Shown: positions 25,808 through 34,200, numbered from the stretch's first letter. The stretch is DNA of 36,112 nt from Chromatiaceae bacterium (GCA_022340805.1 JAJDNF010000008.1:1-36112), one strand, 5' to 3'. Made by a program: numbers and translations. The notes: generated from the sequence alone by a model not told the origin.

Positions 25808-26751
25808 TGCGGGAGCAGCCGGTCCTCGAGCAGGTCGCCGGTATCCTGTACCTGGCGCAGCAACCCGGTGGAGACCAGGGTATCCTGCAGGCGTTGCAGC
25901 GTCTTCGGCAGGTCCTCACTGAGCAGTCGGCGGTTCTGAGCGGCGTCTGGCAGCTCGAGTTCTTGATAGCTCTCGATCACCTCCTGTGGAGTGATCTTCA
26001 GTCTGTGGGCAATGAACGCGGCTGCGGCCGCGCGTTCATGGTGCAGGTAATCGAGCGCCCGAAACCAGCCGGCCAGAAGTTCGCGGAACCTGGCGTGTTC
26101 GCGGGCCAGGGTGTCGGCATGGACCACCAGCACATCGACCACTTCGCCCGGTATCTGGCTACTACTGAACACTTCCCGCGCACCGCCGTTCAGCAGCTTG
26201 GTCCGCACCGGCTCGAAGGTCACCACCGCATCGACTGCACCCGTCTCGAACGCCCGCAGGTGAGTGCTGACATCGAGATGCACGATTTCGATGTCCGCGA
26301 GTTCCATTTGATTGAGTGCCAGCGCCCGGGTCAGCACAAAGGCGCCAAGGGCGCTGCTTTCGACGCCGACGCGTCGTCCCTTGAGATCGCTGAAGGTGGT
26401 GATGTCTGGCTTGGCCAGGATCACGTCTGCACCGGCCGAGACGTCGAGGACCGCGATGACCTTGAGTGGTATGCCGGCCTCGCGCAGGGTCAGGACTTCG
26501 TCAAGTGTCAGCGCTGCGGCCTCGAGGGTCCGGTTGCGAAATGCGCGGATGACCTCCGTTGCCGATGGGTATTCGACCAGCCGCACATCCAGGTCGGCGC
26601 GCCAGTGTTCGTGTTCGGCGGCAAGGTAGAGCGGCTCGTAACCCAGCCACGAGTTGGTGCCTATGCGCAGTAGTTGCGCGGCCTCGCCGGGCAATGGAAC
26701 CAAGAGCGCTATCAGCAGCGGCAACAGTGTGATGATTGGGGGCTTGCGCAT
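25804..26751 (-). CDS. NitT/TauT-type periplasmic substrate-binding protein
   Basis: This is a 315-aa exported protein. The signal peptide MRKPPIITLLPLLIALLVPL ends near GEAA. The mature part begins LLRIGTNSWLGYEPLYLAAEHEHW, typical of NMT1/THI5-like and NitT/TauT binding proteins, followed by LTLDEVLTLREAGIPLKVI and LKGRRVGVESSALGAFVL. Such proteins normally deliver sulfonates, nitrate or thiamine precursors to an ABC transporter, but no permease or ATPase gene is nearby. Instead its stop overlaps the start of a membrane GGDEF-EAL gene, so a sensory role is more likely. In V. cholerae, NspS (a PotD-like binding protein) acts through the GGDEF-EAL protein MbaA; the parallel is organisational. 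The ligand is unknown. Confidence 0.9.
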   Translation of the reverse strand: MRKPPIITLLPLLIALLVPLPGEAAQLLRIGTNSWLGYEPLYLAAEHEHWRADLDVRLVEYPSATEVIRAFRNRTLEAAALTLDEVLTLREAGIPLKVIAVLDVSAGADVILAKPDITTFSDLKGRRVGVESSALGAFVLTRALALNQMELADIEIVHLDVSTHLRAFETGAVDAVVTFEPVRTKLLNGGAREVFSSSQIPGEVVDVLVVHADTLAREHARFRELLAGWFRALDYLHHERAAAAAFIAHRLKITPQEVIESYQELELPDAAQNRRLLSEDLPKTLQRLQDTLVSTGLLRQVQDTGDLLEDRLLPQ

Positions 26752-26883
26752 GGGGCTGTTCTGCGGGTTGTCTGGTCATTGTCAGGATTGCCGGCGGCAG
26801 CGCAGGCGCATGCATGCCGCGTTCTGCGATCAGCCTGAACGCAAGATATTCGGCTGCATCAACAGAACCTTGAGCATGCGAGG

Positions 26884-27174
26884 TCAACGTGTCCCGACCC
26901 AGGCGCCGGGATGCCCGCCGGCGATTGCACGGCGACCGATGGCGGTATCTATGACCACTCCAGAGCAGGGGTTATGGATCGCGCGGCGGCCACGGCCCGT
27001 TGTCCACAAGGTCAAGCTGCTGAACATCGGCGAGCTGGCTGAGTCGCCCAGGTCTACCGGCAGTTCGATCGCAATCACCGGGCGCCGGACCTGGAGCGCG
27101 GACTCTACCTGTTTGGGCACCCAATGCGAGGCATGGGCCTGCGGCCCGATGACCACGACCAGCTGCGCGGATTG
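26884..27174 (-). pseudogene. Possible remnant of a TIR-like domain gene
   Basis: On the minus strand, 27174-27052 reads QSAQLVVVIGPQAHASH, then WVPKQVESALQVRRP and VIAIELPVD. This pattern (hydrophobic strand, IG-x-x-T/A-x-x-S-x-WV, an amphipathic helix, then a K/R-R-P-VIAIE strand) resembles the second half of TIR-like domains of the DUF1863 type. The frame continues to a stop at 26884 without clear family sequence, and upstream in the same frame it loses resemblance, so start and first half are missing or frameshifted. No ribosome site is visible. It may be a relic of a defence or signalling gene, or a chance match. Confidence 0.33.
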
Positions 27175-27374
27175 AGGTCGGGGGAATCGATATCGAAGTT
27201 GAACTCGAGCGGAAAAAATACACGAACAAGAAAGGAAGTGGCGCGAATACGCCAGCCTGTATCCAGCTTCAGATGGCTTCAGTCTTGGTCTCGTGAACGC
27301 AGCGATAGCCTGGTTCTTCATTCATGTGCCTATCCCCTGAGCCTGTGGATGCGAAAGCTGAAGATTCGACAGCG

Positions 27375-27403
27375 ATGCGAAATTCCCGAGCGGGAAATCG
27401 CAT
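27375..27403. repeat. Strong 12-bp imperfect inverted repeat
   Basis: ATGCGA and TTCCCG (27375-27388) are mirrored by CGGGAA and TCGCAT (27391-27403), with a 2x1 internal loop and a 2-nt AG apex. It lies about 165 bp past the end of mtnC in non-coding DNA. It lacks a U-tract on either strand, so it is not a classical terminator. It could stabilise the 3' end of the mtn transcript or be a protein-binding site. Confidence 0.5.
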
Positions 27404-27566
27404 GCCCCGGCCAGCTGTCGCGTGCCCGTTCGCCTTAGTACCGGTCCCGCCTGGGGAAACCGAGTCGAAGAACCGGGGTGGGTTCGGCGAGATCCTTGCT
27501 GCCAGTGTCGGCGTCCGGGGCGCTAGCCTGCATCGTGGGTGGGGGGCGCCGAGATTCCTGCCGGGA

Positions 27567-28241
27567 TCAGTCGACCCGGATCTCACTGAAGTCGCGGACG
27601 GCGCGGTGTGAGCCGGCCGGCGCGGTGCCATCGCGTAGCAGCTGCGTGGTCTGCATGCCGGAGGCCCGCGCCGCATCCAGCTCGGCCGGGACGTCGGACA
27701 GAAACAGAATCTGTTCGGCCGGCAGGCCGATCTCTTGCTGGATGCGCCGGTACGAATCCGCCTCCCCCTTGGCGCCGATCCGGGTGTCGAAATAGCCGCT
27801 GAACAGCGGCCTGAGGTCACCGTGTTCGGTGTGCCCGAACAGCAGCTTCTGCGCATAAACCGAGCCGGAGGAGTACACGTAGAGATCGATACCCGCTGCC
27901 TGCCAGTCGCGCAGGTACCTGGCTGCGTCGGGATAGATGTGACCGTGAAAGTCACCATCGTTGTAACCGGCCTCCCAGATCAGGCCCTGCAGCGCCTTGA
28001 GTGCCGTGATCTTGCGATCCTCATCGATCCAGGCGACCAGCTGCGCGATCGCCTCATCGATATTCAACAGGTGGCCGACCGCGTTGTCGACATCGTCCAG
28101 CGCCTGGCGGACTGCCGGGTCGTCCAGATTCGAGGTGACAAAGTCCCGCATGTGCGCGCGCGCGTACGGGAAAAGTACGTCCTTGACGAACGAGATCGAC
28201 GACGTGGTGCCCTCGATATCGGTCAGGACCGCCCGGATCAC
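27567..28241 (-). CDS. mtnC: Enolase-phosphatase E1 (acireductone synthase)
   Basis: MtnC converts 2,3-diketo-5-methylthiopentyl-1-phosphate to acireductone in methionine salvage, acting as enolase and phosphatase. The 224-aa HAD-family protein has [12 protein letters not shown] at residues 8-19 (the Asp nucleophile and the E1-specific EGTT), [15 protein letters not shown] with the second HAD motif, [12 protein letters not shown] with the Lys, and [13 protein letters not shown] with the metal-binding Asp. The length is typical. It is the last of three genes, overlapping mtnD as ATGA. It starts [11 protein letters not shown] at 28241. Confidence 0.97.
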   Translation of the reverse strand: MIRAVLTDIEGTTSSISFVKDVLFPYARAHMRDFVTSNLDDPAVRQALDDVDNAVGHLLNIDEAIAQLVAWIDEDRKITALKALQGLIWEAGYNDGDFHGHIYPDAARYLRDWQAAGIDLYVYSSGSVYAQKLLFGHTEHGDLRPLFSGYFDTRIGAKGEADSYRRIQQEIGLPAEQILFLSDVPAELDAARASGMQTTQLLRDGTAPAGSHRAVRDFSEIRVD

Positions 28242-28795
28242 TGCAGGCTCTGCACGTGGCTGTCGAAATCAGGGAAGCGTGTGGCGATATCGCTCCCGGT
28301 GAATTTGCCGACCCAGCCATCCGGCGTGGTGAAGAAGCGGATGCACTTGAAGCGTGGATTCTCGCCCATATCGAACCAGTGGGTGGTGTCGGCCGGCACG
28401 CTGATCAGGTCACCCTTCTCGCAAAGCACCAGGTACACCCGGTCGCCGACATGCAGGTAAAACAGGCCGCTGCCGTCGACGAAGAAGCGCACCTCGAAGT
28501 CTGCGTGGGTATGCTCGGCGAGAAACTTCTGGCGCATCTCGGCCTTCTGCGGATGGTCCGGGCCGAGTGCCACCACATCGACGGACTGAAAACCGTATTG
28601 CGCATTCAGCCTGTCAACGGCGGACTGATAGGCGGCGAGCACTGCCGCCTGGTCGGCGTCGTCGTCCAGCGGTCGATCTGCCTGCCAGCGCTCGAATTGG
28701 ACCCCCAGCTCGGCAAGCGCAGCGGCAATCGCGTGGTGCTCCTTGATAGTCTGCAGGGTCTCGCCAGTGGTGGTTTTGATCGTCAATGCCGTCAT
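28238..28795 (-). CDS. mtnD: Acireductone dioxygenase
   Basis: MtnD oxidises acireductone to the 2-keto precursor of methionine (Fe form) or to off-pathway products including CO (Ni form). The 185-aa cupin has the metal-binding set: HTHADFE supplies two His and the Glu, and the later TTHWFDMG the third His. Flanking stretches [16 protein letters not shown] and [14 protein letters not shown] are typical. It sits 1 nt after mtnB and overlaps mtnC by 4 nt. The metal in vivo cannot be told from sequence. Confidence 0.97.
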   Translation of the reverse strand: MTALTIKTTTGETLQTIKEHHAIAAALAELGVQFERWQADRPLDDDADQAAVLAAYQSAVDRLNAQYGFQSVDVVALGPDHPQKAEMRQKFLAEHTHADFEVRFFVDGSGLFYLHVGDRVYLVLCEKGDLISVPADTTHWFDMGENPRFKCIRFFTTPDGWVGKFTGSDIATRFPDFDSHVQSLQ

Positions 28796-28796
28796 G

Positions 28797-29399
28797 TCAT
28801 TTGCCTCGCATGCGCAATTCGCATTGGAACAGGAACTCGAAGGCCTCGACGTGACGCAGGGCGTCCTCGGTGGAATCGCCCCAGGTGTAAAAGCCGTGAC
28901 CGCGGATCAGGTAGCCCGGTGCCGCACAACCCTGACGGAGACGCTCGTCGACCCGCACCGCCAGACGGCCGATGTCCTGGTCGTTTTCGAACACCGGGAC
29001 GGTCACGGCGCAGTCGTGGGTGCCGACACCGGGAAAGGCCTTGAGTAGCTCGTAGTCCTGCAGCACCAACTCGCTCTCGGCCAGCATCGAGAGTACCGTC
29101 GCATTCACGGAGTGAGGATGCAACACCACGCGGGCGTCGGGGAACAGATTATAGATGTGCGTATGCAGCAGGGCCTCGGCGGAAGGCCGCCGCCAGTCCA
29201 TCGAATGGCCGTAGGCGTCCACGCGGATGATGTCTTCGGTAGTGAGCTTGCCCTTGTGGCGGCCGGATACGGTCACCGCGATCGAGTCGTCGTTGAGTTT
29301 GGCCGAGAGGTTGCCGCTGGTGGCCGGTACCATGTTCTGGCTGTACAGGTAGCGCCCGACCTCGACCAGTTCTTCGGCGCGTCGCAGGAAATCGCTCAT
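28797..29399 (-). CDS. mtnB: Methylthioribulose-1-phosphate dehydratase
   Basis: MtnB dehydrates 5-methylthioribulose-1-phosphate in methionine salvage. The 200-aa class II aldolase-fold protein has [12 protein letters not shown], the zinc-binding LLHTHIYN and LHPHSVN histidines, and [12 protein letters not shown] take the ATG at 29399 ([11 protein letters not shown]); an ATG three codons upstream at 29408 is possible, as neither has a clear ribosome site. It is the first gene of mtnBDC, with a candidate extended -10 element about 35 nt upstream. mtnA and an MTA phosphorylase or nucleosidase are not in the window, so the upper pathway must lie elsewhere. Confidence 0.95.
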   Translation of the reverse strand: MSDFLRRAEELVEVGRYLYSQNMVPATSGNLSAKLNDDSIAVTVSGRHKGKLTTEDIIRVDAYGHSMDWRRPSAEALLHTHIYNLFPDARVVLHPHSVNATVLSMLAESELVLQDYELLKAFPGVGTHDCAVTVPVFENDQDIGRLAVRVDERLRQGCAAPGYLIRGHGFYTWGDSTEDALRHVEAFEFLFQCELRMRGK

Positions 29400-29431
29400 C
29401 AGCCACATCCACGGGTGAACTCAAGGGCGGA

Positions 29432-29440
29432 AATATAGCA
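29432..29440 (-). promoter_or_regulatory. Candidate extended -10 element for mtnBDC
   Basis: On the minus strand TGCTATATT gives an extended -10 (TGn followed by TATATT, 5 of 6 to TATAAT) within the 74-98 bp between the end of nhaD and mtnB. The predicted start of transcription lies about 25 nt before the ATG. There is no good -35, as expected for an extended -10 promoter. It would separate mtnBDC from the nhaD transcript. Confidence 0.38.
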
Positions 29441-29482
29441 ACATTCCCACCGGTGTTGTGAGTAGGCGCCGGGACTGTTTGC

Positions 29483-30916
29483 TCAAAAGCGTGAGCTGTT
29501 TATCCAGAAGTGGACCAGGATGCTGGCCGCGTAACCGGCCGCGATTGCCGGCGTCCACTTGAGGTGGCCGAAGAAGGTGTAGGTGCCGCGCGCCTGTCCC
29601 ATCAGCGCGACTCCTGCGGCCGACCCGATGGACAGCAGGGAACCACCCACACCGGCGGTGAAAGTGACCAGCAGCCATTGACCGAGCGACATGTCCGGGT
29701 TCATCGACAAAACGGCGAACATCACCGGGATGTTGTCGATGACGGCAGACATCAGGCCTATAGTGACGTTGGCCTGGGTCGCGCCCCATTGGTGATACAT
29801 CAGGTCCGAGGCGAGCGCCAGATAACCCATGAAGCCGAGTGCCCCAACGCACGCCACCACGCCGTAGAAGAACAGCAAGGTATCCCATTCGGCTCGCGCT
29901 ATCGGTCGAAAGATGTCGAACGCGAGCACGTCACCCACTTCGACGCCGTTGTTGCTGTAGCGTTCGTGGGTCCTCTTGAGGTAGTAACCCATCGCGCCCA
30001 GATAGCCCAGCCCGGTCAGCATGCCGATCACTGGCGGCAGGTACAGGAAATTGTGGAACGAGACTGCCGTGATGATGGTCAGCAGGAATAGCGCGATGAT
30101 GCGCCGGGCGCCACGCCGCATGATGACGCAGTCTTCGCTGGCATGCGGTTTCTCGTCCGGGACCGCGAAGTGCATGATCGCGGCAGGCACGACGAAGTTC
30201 ACGACCGCCGGGACGAACAGGTGGAAGAAGTTCCAGAAGTCGACCACCCCCTTCTGCCATACCATCAGTGTGGTGATGTCACCGAACGGGCTGAACGCGC
30301 CGCCGGCATTGGCGCCGACCACGATGTTGATACACGACAGGGTCACAAAGCGCCGATTATCTGCGCCGACCGCAAGCACTACGGCGCACATCAGCAGCGC
30401 GGTGGTGAGGTTGTCTGCGACCGGCGAGATCAGGAACGCCATCGTGCCGGTAATCCAGAACAGCGAGCGGAAGCCGAAACCGGCACTGACCAGGCGCGAG
30501 CGCAGTGCCTCGAACACCTGGCGGTCCTGCATCGCATTGATGTAGGTCATTGCCACCAGCAGGAACAGCATCAACTCGGCATACTCCAGCAGGTTGGTGC
30601 GGACTGCATGTTCTGCAGCGGTGGTGTTGCCTTGCGCCTGGTAGACCCACGCGACCACTGCCCAGATCAGGCCGGCCGCCAGGATGACCGGTTTGGACTT
30701 GCGCATGTGGGTGAATTCTTCGGCCATGACCAGCAGGTAAGCCAGCAGGAATACCGCGATGCCGAAATAGCCGGCCCAGTGCCGGGTAAGGTCGATGACC
30801 TCGGGTGCGCCCGATGACGCCCGGCCAATCACCGGCAGAACGGACATAAGCAACACGGCCAGCCCGCCGGCGATACGCGGTCTGACCCAGATTGCGCTTG
30901 AACAAGCTCCGGACAT
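29483..30916 (-). CDS. nhaD: NhaD-type Na+/H+ antiporter
   Basis: NhaD exports Na+ (or Li+) in exchange for H+ across the inner membrane. The 477-aa protein has about a dozen hydrophobic segments and the IT-superfamily motifs SPVADNLTTALLMC, GANAGGAFSPFGDITTLMVW and AVIDNIPVMFAVLSM, with buried Asp residues as expected. The N-terminus has a signal-like stretch to about residue 30. I chose the ATG at 30916, with GGAG 5 nt upstream; the same frame is open much further back but only as a shadow of the SLC13 gene. It lies 59 bp after that gene and is probably co-transcribed with it. Confidence 0.94.
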   Translation of the reverse strand: MSGACSSAIWVRPRIAGGLAVLLMSVLPVIGRASSGAPEVIDLTRHWAGYFGIAVFLLAYLLVMAEEFTHMRKSKPVILAAGLIWAVVAWVYQAQGNTTAAEHAVRTNLLEYAELMLFLLVAMTYINAMQDRQVFEALRSRLVSAGFGFRSLFWITGTMAFLISPVADNLTTALLMCAVVLAVGADNRRFVTLSCINIVVGANAGGAFSPFGDITTLMVWQKGVVDFWNFFHLFVPAVVNFVVPAAIMHFAVPDEKPHASEDCVIMRRGARRIIALFLLTIITAVSFHNFLYLPPVIGMLTGLGYLGAMGYYLKRTHERYSNNGVEVGDVLAFDIFRPIARAEWDTLLFFYGVVACVGALGFMGYLALASDLMYHQWGATQANVTIGLMSAVIDNIPVMFAVLSMNPDMSLGQWLLVTFTAGVGGSLLSIGSAAGVALMGQARGTYTFFGHLKWTPAIAAGYAASILVHFWINSSRF

Positions 30917-30975
30917 GCCGTCTCCAAACCAGGTTTGCTTCGGTCGCAGAGGCGGCCGGTGCCCGGCCGCGGCGA

Positions 30976-33015
30976 TCAGTAGATCAGGTTCAACATGACC
31001 ATCATCACGACCAAGAATAACACTGTCATGATGCCGCCGGCGCGCATGAAATCGGGCACGCGGTAGCCGGCGGGGCCCATGATCAGCGCGTTGACCTGGT
31101 GGGTCGGGATCAGGAAGGAATTGGAGGTCGCGATGGCCACGGTGAGTGCGAATACCGCCGGGTTGGCACCGGCCCCGATCGCGATGTTGACCGCCAGCGG
31201 CACCAGCAGCACCGTCGCACCGACGTTCGACATGACCAGGGTGAAGAAGGTTGCCAGCACAGCAACCGCGCCCTGGATGACCCAGATCGGCATGCTGCCG
31301 ACCACGCCCAGGGTCTGTTCCGCGATCCATTTGGCCGTGCCCGAGGTCTCGACTGCGAGGCCCAGCGGGATCAGCGAGGCGAGCAGGAACACGGTCTTCC
31401 AGCTGACCGCGGTGTAGGCCTCTTCGATCTTCAGCACCCCCGCCAGGATCATCCCCATCGCACCGGTCAGCAGGGCTACCGACAGGCGCAGGTCGCTGAA
31501 CAGGACCAGGCCCAGCGCAATGGCGAAGAAGACGCCGGCGTAGGCGACCTTGTGTGGGCGCGACTCCTCGTGTGGGAATTCGGTCGTGACGACGACGAAG
31601 TTGCGGTCCTTCTGCAGCCGCGCCAGCGCGTCCCACTGGGTATGCACGATCAGGGTATCGCCACCCTGCAGCGGGATGTCACGGATGCTGTCGCCCTCGC
31701 GCAGCGTCGCGCCGTCGCGGTGCAGCGCGACCATCGCGATCCCGTAGGTCTTGCGCATCCACACGTCACGCGCGCTCTTGCCGACCAGGTTGGAGCTGGG
31801 CGGGATGACGACCTCGGCGACACCGGACTTGGTAGGGGCAAAGATCTCGCCGAGCACCTCGATGCTGCTGTGCAGATCCAGTTTGTATTTGTCGACGAAT
31901 TCGAGCAGGTGCTTGGGCGAGGCGATGATGCCCAGCACGATACCGCCGGCGATCCCGGTGTCGCGGGCGATGGCCCCCGGACCGGTCTTCATTGTGCCGC
32001 CACTGGCCGAGGCGATCACGCGCACCCGGTCCTGATGCTCGACATCGTCGAGGGTCTTGCCGACCAGTTCGCTGTCCTCCGGCACCTCGACCTCGAACAG
32101 TTCGTAATCGAGGTCGTAGATGTCGCGGAAATAGGCCATCGCGTCGTCTTTGCTCTTGCTGCCCTTGTTGCCGGCGGGCAGGACGAAGCGGCCGGCCAGC
32201 ACGAAATAGGCGATCCCGGTCGCGACCAGCGCGAGACCGATCGGGGTGACCGAGAACAGGCCCCAGGTGTCCATCTGCTGTGCCTCCGGAAGGGCCCTGT
32301 TCGAGGTCAGGATCAGGTCGTTGAGCAGGATCAGCGGGCTCGAGCCGACCATGGTCACGGTGCCGCCGAGGATCGCGCAGAAGCCCATCGGCATCAGCAG
32401 GCGCGACATCGGCAGGCCAGAGCGCGCCGAGATGCGCGACACCACCGGCAGAAACAGCGCGGCGGCGCCGACGTTTTGCATGAACGACGAGATGAAGCCG
32501 ACCGTACCCGAGATGATCGGGATGATACGCGCCTCGGTAGTCCCTCCGACCTTGAGAATGAACGCGGCGACCTTGGTCATGATGCCGGTCTTGTCGAGAC
32601 CGGCGCCAATGATCATGACCGCGATGATGGATATCACAGCGTTCGAGGCGAAGCCATCGAACAGGTGCTTGTTGTCGACCAGGCCCTGAGTGAGGCCCAT
32701 GACGGGTGCGAACAGGGTGGTCAGGCCGAGCAGCACCATGACGGTCGCGGCCGCGACGTCGACGCCGACCACCTCGAATGCGAACAGGTAGACCGTCAGC
32801 AGCAGGATGGCGCTGACCCAGGCGATCTCGACCGTCGGTACAACGCCGGCCATGTACAGGGCGAGCAGCGCGAACAGGACGCCGGCAATCGCCTGCTTGG
32901 CATTGAGTAGCGGCCCGCGCCGTGTGGCGGGCGCGGCGCTGGCGGATTCGGATTCTGTCGCACTGACCTGCTTGGCAATCGGGGCCGCAGCGGTCTGTTC
33001 AGGTGCATTGCTCAT
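30976..33015 (-). CDS. SLC13/DASS-family transporter with internal TrkA-C (RCK_C) domains
   Basis: This is a 679-aa inner-membrane permease. The N-terminal half has membrane segments with SFMQNVGAAALFLPVV and MVGSSPLILLNDL. A cytosolic insert (about residues 290-480) holds two TrkA-C-like domains, starting ELFEVEVPEDSELVGKTL and SGVAEVVIPPSSNLVGKSA. The second membrane half includes VMSNVGATVLLVPLA and ATSNSFLIPTHQVNAL, matching the paired hairpin motifs of divalent-anion:Na+ symporters. Relatives of this architecture include SAC1/SLT-like sulfate transporters of algae. Sulfate or a dicarboxylate is plausible, but the substrate is unproven. AGGAA lies about 6 nt before the ATG. It is divergent from a LysR gene and followed by nhaD, which could recycle symported Na+. 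Confidence 0.9.
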   Translation of the reverse strand: MSNAPEQTAAAPIAKQVSATESESASAAPATRRGPLLNAKQAIAGVLFALLALYMAGVVPTVEIAWVSAILLLTVYLFAFEVVGVDVAAATVMVLLGLTTLFAPVMGLTQGLVDNKHLFDGFASNAVISIIAVMIIGAGLDKTGIMTKVAAFILKVGGTTEARIIPIISGTVGFISSFMQNVGAAALFLPVVSRISARSGLPMSRLLMPMGFCAILGGTVTMVGSSPLILLNDLILTSNRALPEAQQMDTWGLFSVTPIGLALVATGIAYFVLAGRFVLPAGNKGSKSKDDAMAYFRDIYDLDYELFEVEVPEDSELVGKTLDDVEHQDRVRVIASASGGTMKTGPGAIARDTGIAGGIVLGIIASPKHLLEFVDKYKLDLHSSIEVLGEIFAPTKSGVAEVVIPPSSNLVGKSARDVWMRKTYGIAMVALHRDGATLREGDSIRDIPLQGGDTLIVHTQWDALARLQKDRNFVVVTTEFPHEESRPHKVAYAGVFFAIALGLVLFSDLRLSVALLTGAMGMILAGVLKIEEAYTAVSWKTVFLLASLIPLGLAVETSGTAKWIAEQTLGVVGSMPIWVIQGAVAVLATFFTLVMSNVGATVLLVPLAVNIAIGAGANPAVFALTVAIATSNSFLIPTHQVNALIMGPAGYRVPDFMRAGGIMTVLFLVVMMVMLNLIY

Positions 33016-33234
33016 GTGTGTTCCTCGAAAATGCTTTCACACGTGGTGTTTTGATGCCTGACCGCACAGGCTTCTCATGCGCTCGCGCGGCGCATCCGGC
33101 CGTCACGGCGGCGACCCGCTGCGCGAGGTTTGATTCCGTACAGGAAATCGGGCGGGGCCTGTGGCGCCGCCGAGAGGGCGGTTTTGGACCATCGGTCACC
33201 CGCCAACAGCACACATTTTGAGGGAAATTACGGA

Positions 33235-33256
33235 TTTTTGCTAATGAACGCAAAAA
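33235..33256. promoter_or_regulatory. Perfect 7-bp inverted repeat in the LysR/SLC13 divergent region
   Basis: TTTTTGC (33235-33241) and GCAAAAA (33250-33256) are separated by 8 nt, 15 bp before the lysR start. It is AT-rich in a GC-rich context and lacks terminator geometry for either gene. LysR-type regulators often bind such dyads between divergent genes. Operator function is inferred. Confidence 0.42.
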
Positions 33257-33263
33257 AGCTAAC

Positions 33264-33281
33264 ATTCCGATATGGAATATC
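33264..33281. promoter_or_regulatory. Inverted repeats spanning the lysR start codon
   Basis: ATTCC-GATAT-GGAAT (33264-33278) is a perfect dyad with T-N11-A spacing, the general LysR-box form. It overlaps a second perfect dyad GATAT-GGA-ATATC (33269-33281). The lysR ATG (33272-33274) lies inside both. A regulator bound here would block its own gene, the usual negative autoregulation of this family. Confidence 0.42.
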
Positions 33282-34180
33282 GAAGCCTGCCGGACCTGAG
33301 GGCCTTGGCCACCCTGCGGGAGATCGTCGAGCGCGGCGGCGTGGCCGAGGCCGGGCGGGCGCTGAATATTGGTCAACCCGCGGTGACCAAGCGCCTGCGC
33401 GCGCTGGAGCGCTGTTTCGGTCTTGAGCTGATGGTGCGCGAGGCCGGTCGCCTGCGCCTTACCACGGCCGGTGAGCGGGTCTATGCGTTCGCACGCGTTG
33501 TGATGGACCACCAGCTCGACCTGGTCAGCGAGCTGCGCCAGCTCAAGGCCGGCCGCAATCGGCTGCGCCTCGCCGTCACGCAGTCGATTGGTGAGCACCT
33601 GCTACCCGATCTGCTGCTGGCGTTCGCCGAGGCCCACCCTGATTGCCGTATCGACAGTCGGGTCGGTTACAGCCGCAGCATTCACACGCGGCTCGCAACC
33701 GGACTGGCCGACCTGGCGTTGACCGAGATCCAGCCCGAGCACCGGGACGTGCTGGTACAGAAGTGGCTGGATGACGAGCTGGTACTGGTCTGCTCGCCGC
33801 GACATCCGCTGGGCAGCCGTGACGTCCTCGCGCTCGCGGAGATCCCGCGGCTGAGCTACGTGCTGCGCGAACGCGAATCCTCGATGCGCATCACGCTGGA
33901 TCGTAGCCTGGCCGATGTCGGTATCGACGAGATCCCGATCGCGATGGAGGTCGGGTCGACCGACACCATTGTCGCGATGCTCGAGCGTGGCAGACATGTG
34001 AGCTTTCTGCCGCGTTTCGCGCTGCAGGGCGCAATCGGCGCGGGAAAACTGCACCCGATTCGCATACAGGGGCTGTCGATCATGCGCACGCTGTGGATCG
34101 CGCGCACGCGCGCCAACCTCGACAACCCGGCAGCCGAGGCGTTCATCCGGCTGATCCGCGAGCGAACGCCCGCGGTTTGA
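33272..34180 (+). CDS. LysR-type transcriptional regulator
   Basis: This is a 302-aa regulator. The winged helix-turn-helix is at about residues 8-65 (FDL-less start YRSLPDLRALATLREIVERGG, then AGRALNIGQPAVTKRLRALE). A linker helix and an effector-binding domain follow from about residue 90 (RLRLAVTQSIGEHLLPDLL). The inducer is unknown. It is divergent from the SLC13-nhaD pair, so that operon is the likely target and its substrate or a derived metabolite the likely inducer. There is no clear ribosome site before the ATG at 33272; the start is set by the family N-terminus. Two dyads overlap or closely precede the start codon. Confidence 0.9.
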   Translation: MEYRSLPDLRALATLREIVERGGVAEAGRALNIGQPAVTKRLRALERCFGLELMVREAGRLRLTTAGERVYAFARVVMDHQLDLVSELRQLKAGRNRLRLAVTQSIGEHLLPDLLLAFAEAHPDCRIDSRVGYSRSIHTRLATGLADLALTEIQPEHRDVLVQKWLDDELVLVCSPRHPLGSRDVLALAEIPRLSYVLRERESSMRITLDRSLADVGIDEIPIAMEVGSTDTIVAMLERGRHVSFLPRFALQGAIGAGKLHPIRIQGLSIMRTLWIARTRANLDNPAAEAFIRLIRERTPAV

Positions 34181-34200
34181 TCAGGCGTGGGCGACGCCGC

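Larger units (their letters stand above)
26752..27566. other. 815-bp region without an intact gene
   Basis: The stretch lies between the binding-protein gene and the end of mtnC, both on the minus strand. Several frames are open here but none starts with a ribosome site and family sequence. It contains a possible TIR-like gene remnant (26884-27174), a strong hairpin (27375-27403), and a 9-bp direct repeat GATGCGAAA at 27349 and 27374. It looks like decayed coding sequence plus the promoter region of the binding-protein gene. Confidence 0.55.

Noticed and set aside
29483..31636. A 717-codon minus frame including nhaD
   Set aside because: Only the part from 30916 is NhaD; the rest is a shadow of the SLC13 gene, and a good ribosome site precedes 30916.
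31099..32910. A 603-codon plus-strand frame antisense to the SLC13 gene
   Set aside because: Its composition is Asp/Arg/Gln/His-rich, typical of the antisense reading of GC-rich membrane-protein codons; no motif and no ribosome site.
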